Source: Chlorops oryzae (Eukaryota > Arthropoda > Insecta > Diptera > Chloropidae). From it: DNA of 64,000 bases. Of this stretch, positions 27,076-39,064 are shown piece by piece. The translations under genes were made by a program, and so were the position numbers. The stretch spans positions 41,449,555-41,513,554 of the forward strand of contig CM035808.1 in assembly GCA_020466095.1 (NCBI GenBank). The letters are read 5' to 3'. The notes under the pieces were generated by a model. It was not told the DNA's origin, did no database searches, and saw only the letters and a program-made list of their open reading frames with translations. Within the stretch, counting starts at the first letter, position 1; every line of letters starts with the position of its first letter.

Positions 27076-27240
27076 CCCTGCAGAAATGAAATGATTTCGG
27101 CGTAAAAACGGACCGGACCTAAGTGAGTCCATATAGGGCCGACCCCAAATTTATATGAAAAACAACCGGTCTAGGGTTAATCTCTATCGGACTCACAGTC
27201 ATTTATTCCTAAAATTAGCGTACTTGAGTGAGTTCGGTTA
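27076..27240. repeat. Partial CCCTGCAG / GGACCGG repeat
   Basis: It begins with AGCCCTGCAGAAATGAAATG, then carries GGACCGGACC, GGGCCGACCCC and ACCGGTCTAGGG. This resembles the left half of the 6405-7083 element. No matching right end was found, so it is a fragment. It lies about 260 bp upstream of the INPP4-like start codon. Confidence 0.5.
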
Positions 27241-27300
27241 AGCTTGTACGTTTTTTTCTTTAGGGGCTGTCCATTAATAACCTAAGATTTTAATTACCTC

Positions 27301-27390
27301 TTTCACGTTCGCGTCTTAAGTCTTGCTCTATCTCTCTCGCTGTTTATAAAAAAAACTGTCTGCACAAAGACTTAAGACGCGAACGTGAAA
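27301..27390. repeat. Perfect 24-bp inverted repeat (hairpin)
   Basis: Positions 27301-27324 and 27367-27390 are exact reverse complements over 24 bp (core CACGTTCGCGTCTTAAG). The loop is 42 bp. It is preceded by GGGGCTGTCCATTAATAACC, a string that looks like a transposon terminus. It is probably a recent MITE but could form a strong hairpin if transcribed. Confidence 0.75.
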
Positions 27391-27470
27391 ACAGCAAAAA
27401 ATCAAAAAAAAATTAGCATGCGGTCGAAAGTATGCGATAGATCACAAATGGAGACCGCTCATAAGTATCT

Positions 27471-27510
27471 GATGGCATGCGAGATATAACTTGCGATATC
27501 GCATGCCATC
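27471..27510. repeat. Perfect 12-bp stem hairpin
   Basis: GATGGCATGCGA at 27471-27482 pairs exactly with TCGCATGCCATC at 27499-27510, with additional ATAT pairing inside the loop. It lies about 80 bp from the 24-bp hairpin and may belong to the same element. Confidence 0.65.
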
Positions 27511-28218
27511 TACCGCTTGCGTTGGGCTGTCACTTTTGACTTTTTTTTATGTTGTTCCCTTTTCTGCAAGAACGGATTTACCCAGAATATCGGGTATTTT
27601 TCTTTTTTGCTTTTGATTTAACAAATTTTGCATCCCTTTCAATGTTTTGGCGCTTCTATGTAGCGTATTTTCTCGCTGAATGCCATATTAAAATGCTCAT
27701 CGCATTCCGAAATTTTCCCACTCAAAAAAAATCTCTCTACCTGCCGCCATAGCATACCATAAAATTTGACATATTGTAAAAACAAAATGAGTTTTTTCAC
27801 GTTATTTGTTTTAATTTAAAATTGAATTTGCTTTAATAAAAGAAAATTTCGATCTAAAAAGTGTGAATATGAGGTGAAAATGTTTATATGGGAAGTTTCC
27901 GTAGATGAGATTTTCACCGTAATCCTACAGTAATAAAGAGCTCATTTTTTTCAAAATGGATAATTCTGAGATTACGCAGAATATTACTCGTGGGAATGTA
28001 TTTTATATTTGAGAATTGACTAGACCTTGAGTAGCAACAAGTGGTCTAGAAGAGTCACGGTTAAAAAATTAGACCAACTGGTTAAAATGGAATAATTGAC
28101 CTCTATTTGGGCACAGGAGGTCTACTTGCGGCGTAGTTAAATATGGAAGTGGTTATTTGTCAATGAAAGCTCAAGGTTAAAAAAAGGCAGTTTAAGAAAT
28201 TGGTTAATAAATTAAAAG

Positions 28219-28284
28219 TAAATAGTTCGGTATTTTTGAGACTAGTCGGGGAGTAGCTAGAGAGTAGTTGGAACTACTGCAGGG
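28219..28284 (-). repeat. Solo terminus of the 40905-type element
   Basis: In reverse complement this reads CCCTGCAGTAGTTCC, then ACTACTC repeats, CCGACTAGTCTC and AAAAATACC. It closely matches the left terminus of the element at 40905-41847. The body and the other end are not obvious here. Confidence 0.6.
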
Positions 28285-28579
28285 ATTTTCGTGTGGTAAA
28301 AGAGAGTACTGCGATGCAATGCAGTGCTGGGTGATCGTGAGAATTTCCCTTTTTGTGGGAATTTTAGTAAACAATTTAGGTCAAACGGGAATAGGGAATT
28401 TTTACTTTCGCGCAATGAGATTTTACACATTTAGTAGGATGGTCAATAATGCTGATCAATTAACAATATTGATTTATTTTGGAAATAAATTTTAGAAAAG
28501 AAAAGTTTTGCTGATAATCCACTGCTTAACAATCTACAGAAACTGGTAGGTATTGTTTTAACTCTTCTGCATTCACGCT

Positions 28580-28730
28580 ATTTACACGTTAAGACATTTC
28601 GATAATGAAACAAATTTTCGATGGTAAGGGAGGCAGGAGGAAGAGAGGAAAACGCTACCACACCACATCCCCGTGCGTCCCTAGCCCACAAAATGTGTGT
28701 TTTATTATCGAAATGTCTTAACGTGTAAAT
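28580..28730. repeat. MITE-like element with perfect 26-bp inverted repeats
   Basis: Positions 28580-28605 and 28705-28730 are exact reverse complements (starting ATTTACACGTTAAGACATTT). The 99-bp centre is GC-rich and non-coding. Perfect arms argue for a young element or for selection on pairing. Confidence 0.75.
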
Positions 28731-31700
28731 GGCCTCATTCGGAGGCGGAAAGAATTTCTTCGATTGTTAATGATTTAAAAACTAAAAAATTTAATAATTT
28801 AGGGCCGCTTGCAGGCATTGTTGCCATTCGATCATCGTTTGATTCTAAAAATTTAACATGTGTTAATCACAGTGTAGAAATTAACAAATTAAGCTGTTAT
28901 TTCTTAGTAGCTGCTTTTTGTTTTTGTTAATATTTTTTTTATAAGTTTTTCATTCAGTTTTTTGAAAATATATGTACTTTCAACTAGTGGGAATTTCGTT
29001 GAGAATAAAGGGAAAAGATGATAACTTTGGGACATTCTGAGGGAATTCCTCTCAAAAAAACATTCCAGAACTGAGTGAGACGAGTAGTCATATTCGAGCA
29101 GTGAACACAACAAGACGTGATGAGAGAGAAATAAATCTGTTCGTAGAATTCGTTAGGATCGAAAGTTTGAAATTATTTTCTGAGAGAGAGATCAATGAAG
29201 AATTTTGAAACACTTCCGAATGAAGAGAATTTCTGATAAATATCTTATAAAAAAAAAATACTTAATGCTTGTGCATTCGCGGGTGCATAAATATTATTGC
29301 ATCAGAAGAAGGTTTTAGAAAGTAATCTACTTGTGACACTTATATTGAAACAACAACAACAACAACAAACCTGACTTACGCGCAATGCCGGCAAACCGGT
29401 TACAAGCTTCTCTCAAATAAATATTTCGGCAGTGATCGTCGATCGAGTGCACTATCGAAATTTTTAAATATTTTGTTTATTAAAAGTTAATGTAAGTCAA
29501 TAATAAAATAACTTTTAATGCTAAAATTTGGTAAACTAATTTTTTAAGAATTTTTAAAATAATATCGGTTTTCAATTAAATTTCGTGTAATATTTTTTTT
29601 TTAAATTTATTTGACTGTAAGCGAAAAGACATTCTTCAGATTTTCACCTACACAGTTAGCTTGGAATAGGTTAACTTTGTGTCCATATTTTTACATTTAT
29701 TTCATCTTCAGGCAATTTGATGTAATTATACGTCTTATGCTATTCATGAATGTTTTAAACATGTCACATGTCGTCTTTCCAGCGTCATATTACCACATTT
29801 GCATCGATAATGCCAATAAGAATACCTTCAATGGTTTGAGGTCGTTTTGAATTGTTAATGGAATAGTTCACGATTACCTTGACTGTGGGAGGAATCGGAG
29901 TAGGTATATCGTATAGAATCCGAGAAGACAATGCGCCCGCATTATTCGGCTTGTACGCAGCCGTAAAATACCTATTGGCTGCACAGGCACGTTCATCTCT
30001 TTGTCAACGTGTATATAAAGCGGTATTGCATGTATGTAGGTATGTACTTATGTATATGGTGTGGCTATGGGAATGCATACCTTGGGTTTTTGTTTTGTTT
30101 TTTCGCTTTTGAAGACTTTCATATTTGGTCCCGTTTCTCGTTGTTATATCGTTTGCTCTTTAACACGCTTCGATTCCTAAACCGGAAACGTTAGGAGTGC
30201 TCTTAATGATTCCCATTATGCCCATCATGGGTAAAACCAGTGTTTTTTTTTCTCTTGCTGCAGGAAAATGCAAAATTAAAGATCTTTGGAATGGACATTG
30301 GATTGGGTGATCGGCTGAGAAAGCCGGAAAATCACATAGCAACAAGAGTAGCATACAAAAAAAAATACAAAGAATTTTTTCCTGATTTAGTTAGTTAAAT
30401 TTTTGTCCATCCGTCTTCCATTTCTATATAAGTACACGGAATCCATACATATAGGTACACTTAGTGTCATTTTCAAATTCGTCCTGCATGCGGAGAGCTT
30501 CGAAGCCCTTGCGACTATGCCAGATTTTAGTATGAACCTTGATTGATTGAGATATCAATTCACTTGGGATAGAACTTTGCGTTTTAAGTTCAAATCAAGT
30601 AAGGGTGCTACAGTCAGGCGAGACAATAAAAGACACAGATATTTAAATAATTTTTAAATCGCGCCTAAAAATCAGGACCCATAAGAAAGAATATTCTAGA
30701 GATTTTTAAAGCCATAAAGGGCCCCATATACCGAATTCTTCAATTCAATTTCTTTATGCCACGCCCACTATTTTAATTTTTTTGTTTGAATTCTAATCGG
30801 AAGCATAAATATACGTTCAAATTCTAAGTTTCATTGAAATATTTTCCAAAAAGTAAGATTTTGGGGCAGTTTTGGGATTTTTGTGACAGACCCTAGTACT
30901 GGAGGTTCCCTTAATAATGGACCGATAAAGAACATTTTTGGAGAGGATGTTTATGGCTACAAAAGAAACGACTTTCGTTCAAGTCCCATTTGAATTTAGG
31001 GTGTAGGAGACAATACACCGGAAAAAAACTTTTATTTTCTGCCTTTTATTTTTTCGGGCATTTCGATCATCACAAAGGGTTTTGGTAGCATTTCGAGAAA
31101 TGCACATCGTATTATTTATATTTTTTTTTTTCTTGGAAAAAGACATATAGTAGTATAGATGGCACTTGGCAAAAAACGTGTGTGTTGAATTGAAGTAGGC
31201 CCCCTGTGCATGCATTCTTATGGAAAAATCAAAAACGTAGCACGCCCCCTGAGAATTCCGGTTCCGGTCTAACAAATATTTTATAATCTTGTAACATGAA
31301 CTAAAATTTCTGTTAAAAATCAGCTATATATAAGTGTTAATCAATGGTTTTTCATAAGAACTCATTTTATTTTTCAGCAAAATATGTTATTTTTATAAAA
31401 TCAAAAAAAAATTAGATAAAATTTTGTTCATATTATTGAGGAACGCTAAAGCAGAGTACTCATGCGTCGAATATGACCGATTCTCAAAAAGTTTGAATTC
31501 CACCACTTCTGTGGTTGATATGAAATATTCAGTGATATCATAACTAAAATTGGTCGATACATAACTAGTGGCTCAAGTACTTATGACATATCATGATAAA
31601 TATAATGCATAAACTATATATTTTTGGATCTTTTCTGAATGAAAAGGGTAGAGAATTGCATAAACTATCATAAAAAAACTTAAAAAGTTTTACATTAAAA

Positions 31701-32309
31701 AGAAAACATAAAAAAATGTACACGCAAGTATGTTTAGTTACAAAATTGAGTGAATACTCCAAAAATTATAGCATCACTAGATCACCACGGAATTCGGTTG
31801 TTGTTGTAAGTGTCCCCTATATTACTATATGGAAAAAGACATCGGAAGGATTCGATCGCCAAAAAATTTCTCAAAATGTTACCAAAACCTTTTGTGATAT
31901 TCGAATTTGTTCGATATTTTGGCCCAACAAATATCAGGCAAAATTTAACTTTTATAACACTAGTTTACAGAATTTAAAACTTTCGCGAGAGCAGAGACGA
32001 AATGATGGTTTTAAGACTAAATTGGAGTCGCTGATCACGAAAATGGCATCCGTTTTTTCCCCAAAGAATAGTTTTTGAGATATGGGCAAAAAACGTGTTT
32101 TTTGGATACTTTACGAGATTTTGCCAAATAACTCCAAAACGGCTCGTCTAAACAAAATAAAATTTTATCAGCATGAAGCAAAAAACTTTCCCCTTTGCAA
32201 CGATATATCATTTGTTACAATCGGTGTCTTAGTTTTTGAGCTATAGGCATTTGAACTTGAAAAAAGTTGACCTTTTTGGGTTTTTTTTGATTTTTAAAAA
32301 CTTCATTTT
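28731..32309. other. Intergenic, no gene recognised
   Basis: Contains an (AAC)n microsatellite at about 29349-29369 and otherwise unique-looking AT-rich DNA. Short frames, including one of 120 codons at 31716, lack family features. Confidence 0.5.
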
Positions 32310-32610
32310 AACATTTCTTAAGTAAAATTTTCGAATATCTAGTCAGATGTTTTTTAAGTAGAATAGTTTCCGGTTTTTGAGTTTTGAAAAAAGTGGGCTT
32401 GCTGAATTCCATTTATCTTCGGACATACTTAACAAATTTTCAATTCTTAGCTGTAAAATTAAGGGCAATCAATTAAATTTCCTATCAACGATGCCCAGAA
32501 AACCTTTTGATCCAACATTGACTTAGAAGCTGTGAGGGAAGTTTTCCAGAAATTAGCTTCATTTTAACAAAATGTCTATAAAAAAAAATCACGTTTGGTG
32601 TAATTTTCAC
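32310..32610 (+). repeat. Dispersed repeat, copy 1
   Basis: About 300 bp share ordered landmarks with 49945-50270: TTCTTAAGTAAAATTTTC, TTTTTAAGTAGAA, CCGGTTTTTGAGTTTTG, ATTATCTTCGGACATA-like, TAAAATTAAGGG, and GATCCAACATTGACTTAGAAG. There is no coding frame in either copy and no termini were identified. Confidence 0.65.
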
Positions 32611-32821
32611 CATGAAAAATATTTTTACTTTAAGATTATTCTTTTGGCATCAAAGTACTAGTACAGCACTAGTTGAAATTTCTGCTGGGTATATGCAGCA
32701 GCCTTTTTAACAGCCTGAACGAAATACATCTCTATTACGCTTTACATTGTTGAATCTACTCGGAATTTCTTTTCAAGTTAAAGGCAAGTTTTCCTTTCCG
32801 TTTTAAATTAAATTGAACTAA

Positions 32822-32915
32822 AACTGTCCCTTAGGGCAGGGATCGAACTCGCGACCTTCGGATTGTGGGTCAAGCAAGCATCCGTGGGCATGCACACGGG
32901 TGACTGACCAGTCAG
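32822..32915 (-). repeat. tRNA-like (SINE-like) fragment
   Basis: The minus strand carries a B-box-like GAGTTCGATCCCTGCC, but the upstream A-box region is degenerate and no cloverleaf forms. It is best read as the decayed head of a tRNA-derived SINE. Confidence 0.4.
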
Positions 32916-33046
32916 ACTGAATGTTTATGTGGGGCATTAATGAGTGACCATCAAATAAATGAAATTTTGGGAAGATGTTGGAAATTGTTTCAGAAACCGT
33001 TTCGATCCGGTTTCGGTTTGGGTACCGGTTTCAAAAAAAAAAAAAA

Positions 33047-34087
33047 AACAAGTAAAAAAGCTAAAGTCGGTCAAGCCCGACTTTGAAATACCCAGCGTCC
33101 CGAAATTATGAGCGCACTATGTTTTGCTTCTCTATTTGTGGGCGTGGCAGTGGGCGGGCCACATAAATTATTTCCCTACACCTTTCATTCGCCTTGGTCA
33201 CCCTATGTTAAGAATTTGAAGCTTCTACGCCTTTTACTTCGGAAGTTACGAAAAATCTTCATTTGTGGGCGTGGCAGTCGGCGGGGTACATAAAATTTTT
33301 TTCTACACCTTTCATTCGCCTTGGTAAACCTATTATGCGAATTTGAAGCTTCTACGCCTTTTGCTTCGGAAGTTACGAAAATTCTCCATTTGTGGGCGTG
33401 GCAGTGGGCGGGCTACATACATTTTTATTCCTACACCTTTCATTTGCCTTGGTCAACCTATGTTGCAAATTTGAAGCTTCTACGCCTTTTACCTCGTAAG
33501 TTACGAAAAATCTTCACTTGTGGGCGTGGCAGTGGGCGGGCCACATAAAAATTTTCCTACACCTTTCATTCGTCTTGGTCAACCTATGTTGAGAATTTGA
33601 AGCTTCTACGCCTTTTACTTCACAAGTTACGATAAGCCCTTATTTGTGGGCGTGGCTCGAGAAGGACGGCGTCCATTTTTTCCCAGGATATGTCCCTTTT
33701 CGTAGTTTACCAGTACACCAAATATCAATGAAATGTGTTGAGTGGTTCGCAAGTTAAAGGCATTTTACTGAAAAAACAATAAATTTATTTGTGGGCGTGG
33801 CAGTTGGCGGATGTCTCCCATTTTTACTTAGGATCATACTCGGACTCCGATATACATGTGTGCCAAATTTCGACTTCATTGGTCCAGCCGTTTCGGAGGA
33901 GATCCGACCACGGACGGACGGACAGACGGACAGACGGACGGACGGACGGACAGACGGACATGTCTAAATCGATTCAGTTTTTGATCCTGATCATTTCTAT
34001 ATATATTTGTCTATATCTCCGGAGCTTAATTCTCCCTGTTACAAGATTCGCACAAAACTAATATACCCCGCTTACGCTGGGTATAAA
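33047..34087 (-). repeat. Mini-me-like repeat with four ~127-bp tandem units
   Basis: This is an inverted, complete copy of the family at 9845-10549: it begins with a poly(A)/ACAAGTAAAAAAGC arm and ends with CGCTTACGCTGGGTATAAA. A block beginning TTTGTGGGCGTGGCAG is repeated at 33135, 33262, 33389, 33517 and 33643, giving four units of 126-128 bp, where the 9.8-kb copy has only one equivalent. A GGACGGACGGACAGACGGAC tract lies at 33910-33960. GGTTTC-type simple repeats flank both sides, so it sits inside such a tract. Confidence 0.8.
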
Positions 34088-34624
34088 AATATCGGTTTCG
34101 GTTTTATTTCGGTTAGGTTACGGTTTCGGTTTCGGTTACAAGCCCTACAAAAAAAAAAAAAAAAAATAGAAAACCAAATATGTTTCACTCAAAACTCCAA
34201 ATTTTGGTTACTTCTTCATGGGCATTGCTTTTGAAAACGTAAACAAAATGCAATACAGCGACGTCAAATAAAAACTCACTTGAAAAGTCATTCACAAAAG
34301 ACAGCAATCGCTTCCGAGGCTACTGTGCCCTTTGGCTACTTTACCACTTTCGCACGCTGCCATGTTTTTAATACTTTTAATGAATACCCGTAGTATATTT
34401 GAGAAACTGTAAAAAAGTATCAAAATCGAAAACTTCGTACCAACGTACTAGTTTTGGCACGACAGTAGCAATTTAAGCATCACTGAATTGAACTTTTATG
34501 GAAATTTATTATAACTGCTTTTCGACGGTCTTACAAACCATAGCTAGCCTTATTTATACTTCTAAACGTTTTCAAAAATCCCATAGAGAAAGTATTCAAA
34601 TTTCCTAAAAAGGAAAAAATTGAA
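34088..34624. other. 5' flank of the first S1 protease gene
   Basis: AT-rich. A weak TATTTATA at 34551-34558 lies about 70 bp before the start codon and could be the promoter element, but it is not distinctive. Confidence 0.35.
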
Positions 34625-35689
34625 ATGATTTTAGCATGTGTATTTTTTTCGAAATTTTTTCTATTATCGTTATTAACGTTGCCATTAGTTTATGGGCAAA
34701 AAACAACCAAGGATACATATCACAATGACACCGATGACGATATTATTACTGAAGACAACCAAGACTATAATTTCCTCATCAAGGGTGGATACAGACCTAA
34801 GAAACATTTCGCAAAGTTTTTGGTTTCTGTGAGAGGCGGATCACCGTTAAAGTTCGATGGCGATAACCATATTTGCGGCGGTTCGATCATATCGTCAACT
34901 GTGGTTTTGACTGCTGCTCATTGTGTCGTTGAGTATGATAGAACAGTAACATTTCGTCTTAAAATACCGATTAATTTTTGACAAATTTCCCTTTTCTCGG
35001 AAGTAAAAACTTAAAAAAACACTTTCCCTATTTGACTGTCGTAGCCGGCAATCCATTTTTGTTCGAATATTTACCAACAACGAAAACTTACCGGACCAAG
35101 AGAGAAATTATTCATCCGATATTCAGTTACGATACGATGAAAGCGGACTTGGCAGTGCTTATTTTACACAGGAGAATTGAGGAAAATGACCTTGCGATAC
35201 AACGCATTCCTCTTATCAATAAAAGCCCTAGTTCAGGCTGGAAATGCTATTGCGCAGGATGGGGTCGACTCTATGTGGTTTGTAGCGAAAAATTTCTTCT
35301 AATTGATTCATATCAATTTAAAGCAAGATTTCCTAATATTATAAAAGCATGGCCCCAGACCAGATGAGGTACTCTATGTAAATTTGGAACTGCAATCTCG
35401 AAGAAAATGCGACGAATACTTTAACATGAATCCTTCAATCATATGCGCTGGCGATCGTGGCGATATTGAGAAAGGTGTTTGGGAAGGTGATTCAGGTGGT
35501 CCGCTCATTTGCAATGGAAGACTAACGGGTGTTGTATCTTTCGGGCAAGAAGAGGGTGTTTATGGGTATTTCGCTAGTGTCTATACCCACCGAAATTGGA
35601 TACTCACAGGCGTTGCAGTGAATTTCAAACTAAATGGGTACTTATTAATCCTTACGATGTTTGGTTGTACTAAAATGTCAAATTTTTAA
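34625..35689 (+). CDS. S1-family serine protease, catalytic triad intact
   Basis: Three exons: 34625-34932, 35004-35277 and 35348-35689, totalling 308 codons (307 aa). A signal peptide is clear (hydrophobic residues 8-22, then LVYGQ), so the protein is secreted. An acidic linker follows, then the protease domain beginning at IKGGY in place of the usual IVGG. Catalytic residues are His99 (TAAHC), Asp151 (KADLAVLIL) and Ser243 (GDSGGPL). Position 189 (chymotrypsin numbering) is Gly, not Asp, and the usual Cys191 is Trp, so trypsin-like specificity is not expected. The residue before the domain start is Leu, not Arg/Lys, so zymogen activation would be unusual. Its paralogue 9 kb downstream has the same intron positions (phase 2 just after His, phase 0 after WGRLYV). 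The substrate is unknown. Confidence 0.85.
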
Positions 35690-36120
35690 AATGCTATTGT
35701 AAAACAAATGCTGAAATCGAAAACACACTTGACTAGTTGAAGTAGGTTAAAGGAAAACATTTCATAGTACAGTAATGAATTTTTTGTGTCCCTCATTCAT
35801 GGTTCTTGCAAAGTTTCCCTCTTCGCGGTATACTCTCTTCGTGAATAGTGTATTTTCTTCTAATGCTCAGTGTCCGCAATGAGGAGTTTTTACTGTGATT
35901 GTAGATCTTGTGAAACGATTTTTTTTTTCAAGGTTGGATTGCCATAAAAAACAAGATAAAACGGATGGATACAAAAAATTTTACGGCTGATGATCCCATT
36001 GTTTGAGGCTCGGATTGGTTGGGTTCACGCCACTTAATTTCGAAAACCCCCGATTGCACACGATTAACTATTGACACAAAATAATTTTTATTTATTTGAA
36101 TGTTTTTTCTTTTTTCATAT
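35690..36120. other. 3' flank of the first protease gene
   Basis: No further gene. The right end runs into the start of a mini-me-like repeat. Confidence 0.5.
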
Positions 36121-36675
36121 TTATACCCAGCGTAAGCGGGGTATATTAGTTTTGTGCGAATCTTGTAACAGGGAGAATTAAGCTCCGGAGATATAGACAA
36201 TTATATATAGAAATGATCACACAATGGCACACATGTATATCGGGGTCCGAGTATGATCCTAAGTAAAAATGGGAGACATCCGCCCACTGCCACGCCCACA
36301 AATGAATTTATTGTGTTTTCAGTAAAATGCTTGTAATTTGCGAATCGCTCACCACATTTCATTGATATTTGATATACTGGTAAACTACGAAGAGGGACAT
36401 ATCCTGGAAAAAAATGGACGCCGTCCTCCTCGAGCCACGCCCACAAATAAGCCCACAAGTAAGGGCTTATCGTAACTTCCGAAGTAAAAGGCGTAGAAGC
36501 TTCAAATTCGCAACATAGGTTGACCAAGGAAAATGAAAGGTGTAGGAACTGGAAATTTATGTGGCCCGCCCACTGCCACGCCCACAAATAGAGAAGCAAA
36601 ACATGGTGCGCTCATAATGTCGGGACGCTGGGTATTTCAAAGTCGGGCTTGACCGATTTTAGCTTTCTTACTTGT
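36121..36675 (+). repeat. Mini-me-like repeat lacking the GTCY tract
   Basis: It begins TTTATACCCAGCGTAAGCGG, keeps ATATCGGGGTCCGAGTATGA and both GCCACGCCCACAAAT blocks, and ends CGGGACGCTGGGTATTTC, then AGCTTTCTTACTTGTTTT. The microsatellite core found in the other long copies is deleted. It lies less than 500 bp after the first protease gene. Confidence 0.8.
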
Positions 36676-39064
36676 TTTAATATAGTGTTTAGTAATTAAA
36701 ACGATGTGCCACCAAAACCTGGTTAGAATTTTTCTGATACTTATTATACTTATATGTTCAAATTATTAAAGGTTTCCGATTTTCTATTGTAGACATTAAA
36801 AGTATTGCGCTTTTATCGCATCTATTTGTACATGCTTGACACTTTAGTGCACTCAAAGAGGCCTATATCGATTTGTAAGCTTCATTTCATAAAAAAATAT
36901 CGAAGCTTTGCGAACCGTTGGGCTGAATTATCTTGTTTAATTTTCAAGCACTAGTGTCTGCGGGGATTATTATTCAATTATTTATTTTATGGTGAGTTTT
37001 GGAATTTTTGTTGAAAGTTTATATACTTATGTATAATTTTGCAATCTTTGTCAGTGGCTGGTAATGTTACCGTTTATCCGAAGCGCTGTTAATTTGGTTT
37101 CGTTGAGTAATGGAAGTATGGGTCCATTGAAGACTTATCTCCTGCTGAGCATGATTTGCGAAATTGAATATAAAAATAAACTCGGTTATCGAATAAGAGT
37201 ATTTTGCAGTAGAATCGTTGTTGAGACAGTCTCCAATTCGTTGCGAAAGTTATCATATTTCATGTGATTACTTGTTGGAAAATTCTTTGCGATTTCTTGC
37301 GAAGCTATTAATTCAGAATAATAAGGATATGTCAATATATTTTCAAGGGGGAAGAGAAATGAATTAAAGCGTGTTGAACAAGGTGGTGGCAGCAGGAACT
37401 GTTCTTCCGTTTTTTTTTTCCAACTCGGAGCTGTCTAAATTTTTAGCTTAAATGTACTATCGGGGGTCCTATAGGCGTAGAATGACCTCCTGATTCCAAA
37501 TCTGCAATTTGGGGGCGACGCTTAGTTTAGAAGTTATAACCATTTGAAATTTGTATGGGAAATGTATAAAAACTCACTTACAGCTACTGCGTGGCGCTGC
37601 CAGACTTAATGTTTTATAATCTAACTAGCAATTTGTAGATTCTTAAGCTGCGTCAGCTGTTTGCATTTCAGATAATTAAAACGTATATAAATGAAAGAAG
37701 CGTAACCATGACTATCATTTAAAGAGAATATTTCGCGTCCGTGACCACCATTCGTCACAATTTTGGAGAAAAATATAAATTTCCCCCAAAAATCGCGCGA
37801 TGTTTGGCAACAATTTTTGTTTGTTTTTAAATATTGCAAAAAGCGCAGGTGTTGCAAAATACTTTTCGACTGCACCACTATTTCAAATGCTTCGAATTTT
37901 CAACTCTTTGATATTCTCTTGGTGCTCCTCAAAAGGACTGATTTGTAAGTGGTAGTTTGTGGCTCTGGGATAGCGTAGGGAATGCGTGCTATGCTCTTGA
38001 TCCCAGGGTCCGAGGTTTGATTCCCGGTATAGGCGAAACAGAGTGTACTGTTCCAAGCCTAGCACTGGTTTTTCAAAAAATCGCATGTTAGGGGCACACT
38101 ACAAAAATAGACACACACTCACACAAACACAAGAAAACCTCCTTGGTATCACAATGGGCCGATTAACGGCCTAAGTCGCAGCCACTTTGACAAAAAAAAA
38201 AAATAATAAATAGATAAAAAGTCGTAGTTTCGAAAAGGACCGATTTGTGGACGTTCCAGGGGTACTAGTGCTGCTATCTGCGTCATCCTCAACATCACTA
38301 TCACTGAATTTATATTCCAACGACAACCGGTGCTGATCCCTGACTGGCTGGTTGACCTTTGCATTCTCGCAAAAATAAAAATTTCGCCAAATTACTCCGG
38401 AAAAATGAATTCCGCCCGGAACACTTCAGCAAAAATGCTTGCGGATGACGCTCAGTGTAACGAGTTCATATATGTATATTCTGGCGACAAAAGTAGAAGG
38501 AGTTGCCCTAAAGCAATAAAATTTTGCATGGACGTTTCTTTGCATGTAATTAAGAAATGTTGAAAAAATTAAAAAACGAGCTACCTCAACCCCCACCCCC
38601 ATGTAAAGGGGGACCCAAATTCCGTAAATTTGGACCTACAGACTTGAAATTTGGACGAGAGCCCACTGTTGTGCTTCAAAATTGGAAAAAACTTTAAATA
38701 AATAAGCTTCCAGTCGCACTTTTTCGGGCATATTTTGGACGCTTACGACAACTTGTATAGTCGTGAAAAGTTATTGAAATTAGGTCTGAATGATTACTTA
38801 TGTCGCATGAGTCGCATTCATATATCTGAGAATTTTCAACAAATTTGGCCCCATATACAACCCATATTTTTTTTTTTATACAATAAAAATTAAGCGAACT
38901 TTTTGTATATGGAACGTGCCTGCTTCGGCACTTATTTAATAGAATTATTTTTTGGTATATTATCATATAAGAATACGTTCATCACTATCACAATCGTTTT
39001 TGTATTCAGATGACGAAAAAATGTCATGGGGAAAGCTTCCGACTACATTATTATTTTCCCTTAA
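36676..39064. other. Intergenic between protease genes, left part
   Basis: Contains a tRNA-like fragment near 38.0 kb and, at 37366-37450, a segment (TTGAACAAGGTGGTGGCAG) related to the terminus of the small element at 61841. No gene could be supported. Confidence 0.5.
37961..38046 (+). repeat. tRNA-like (SINE-like) fragment
   Basis: An A-box-like GGATAGCGTAGGGAATGC precedes a B-box-like GAGGTTTGATTCCCGG by about 35 bp. No complete cloverleaf could be drawn, so it is a tRNA-derived repeat and not a functional tRNA gene. Confidence 0.45.

Noticed and set aside
31716..32078. 120-codon plus-strand frame
   Set aside because: No motif, splice context or family pattern; it runs into a dispersed repeat.
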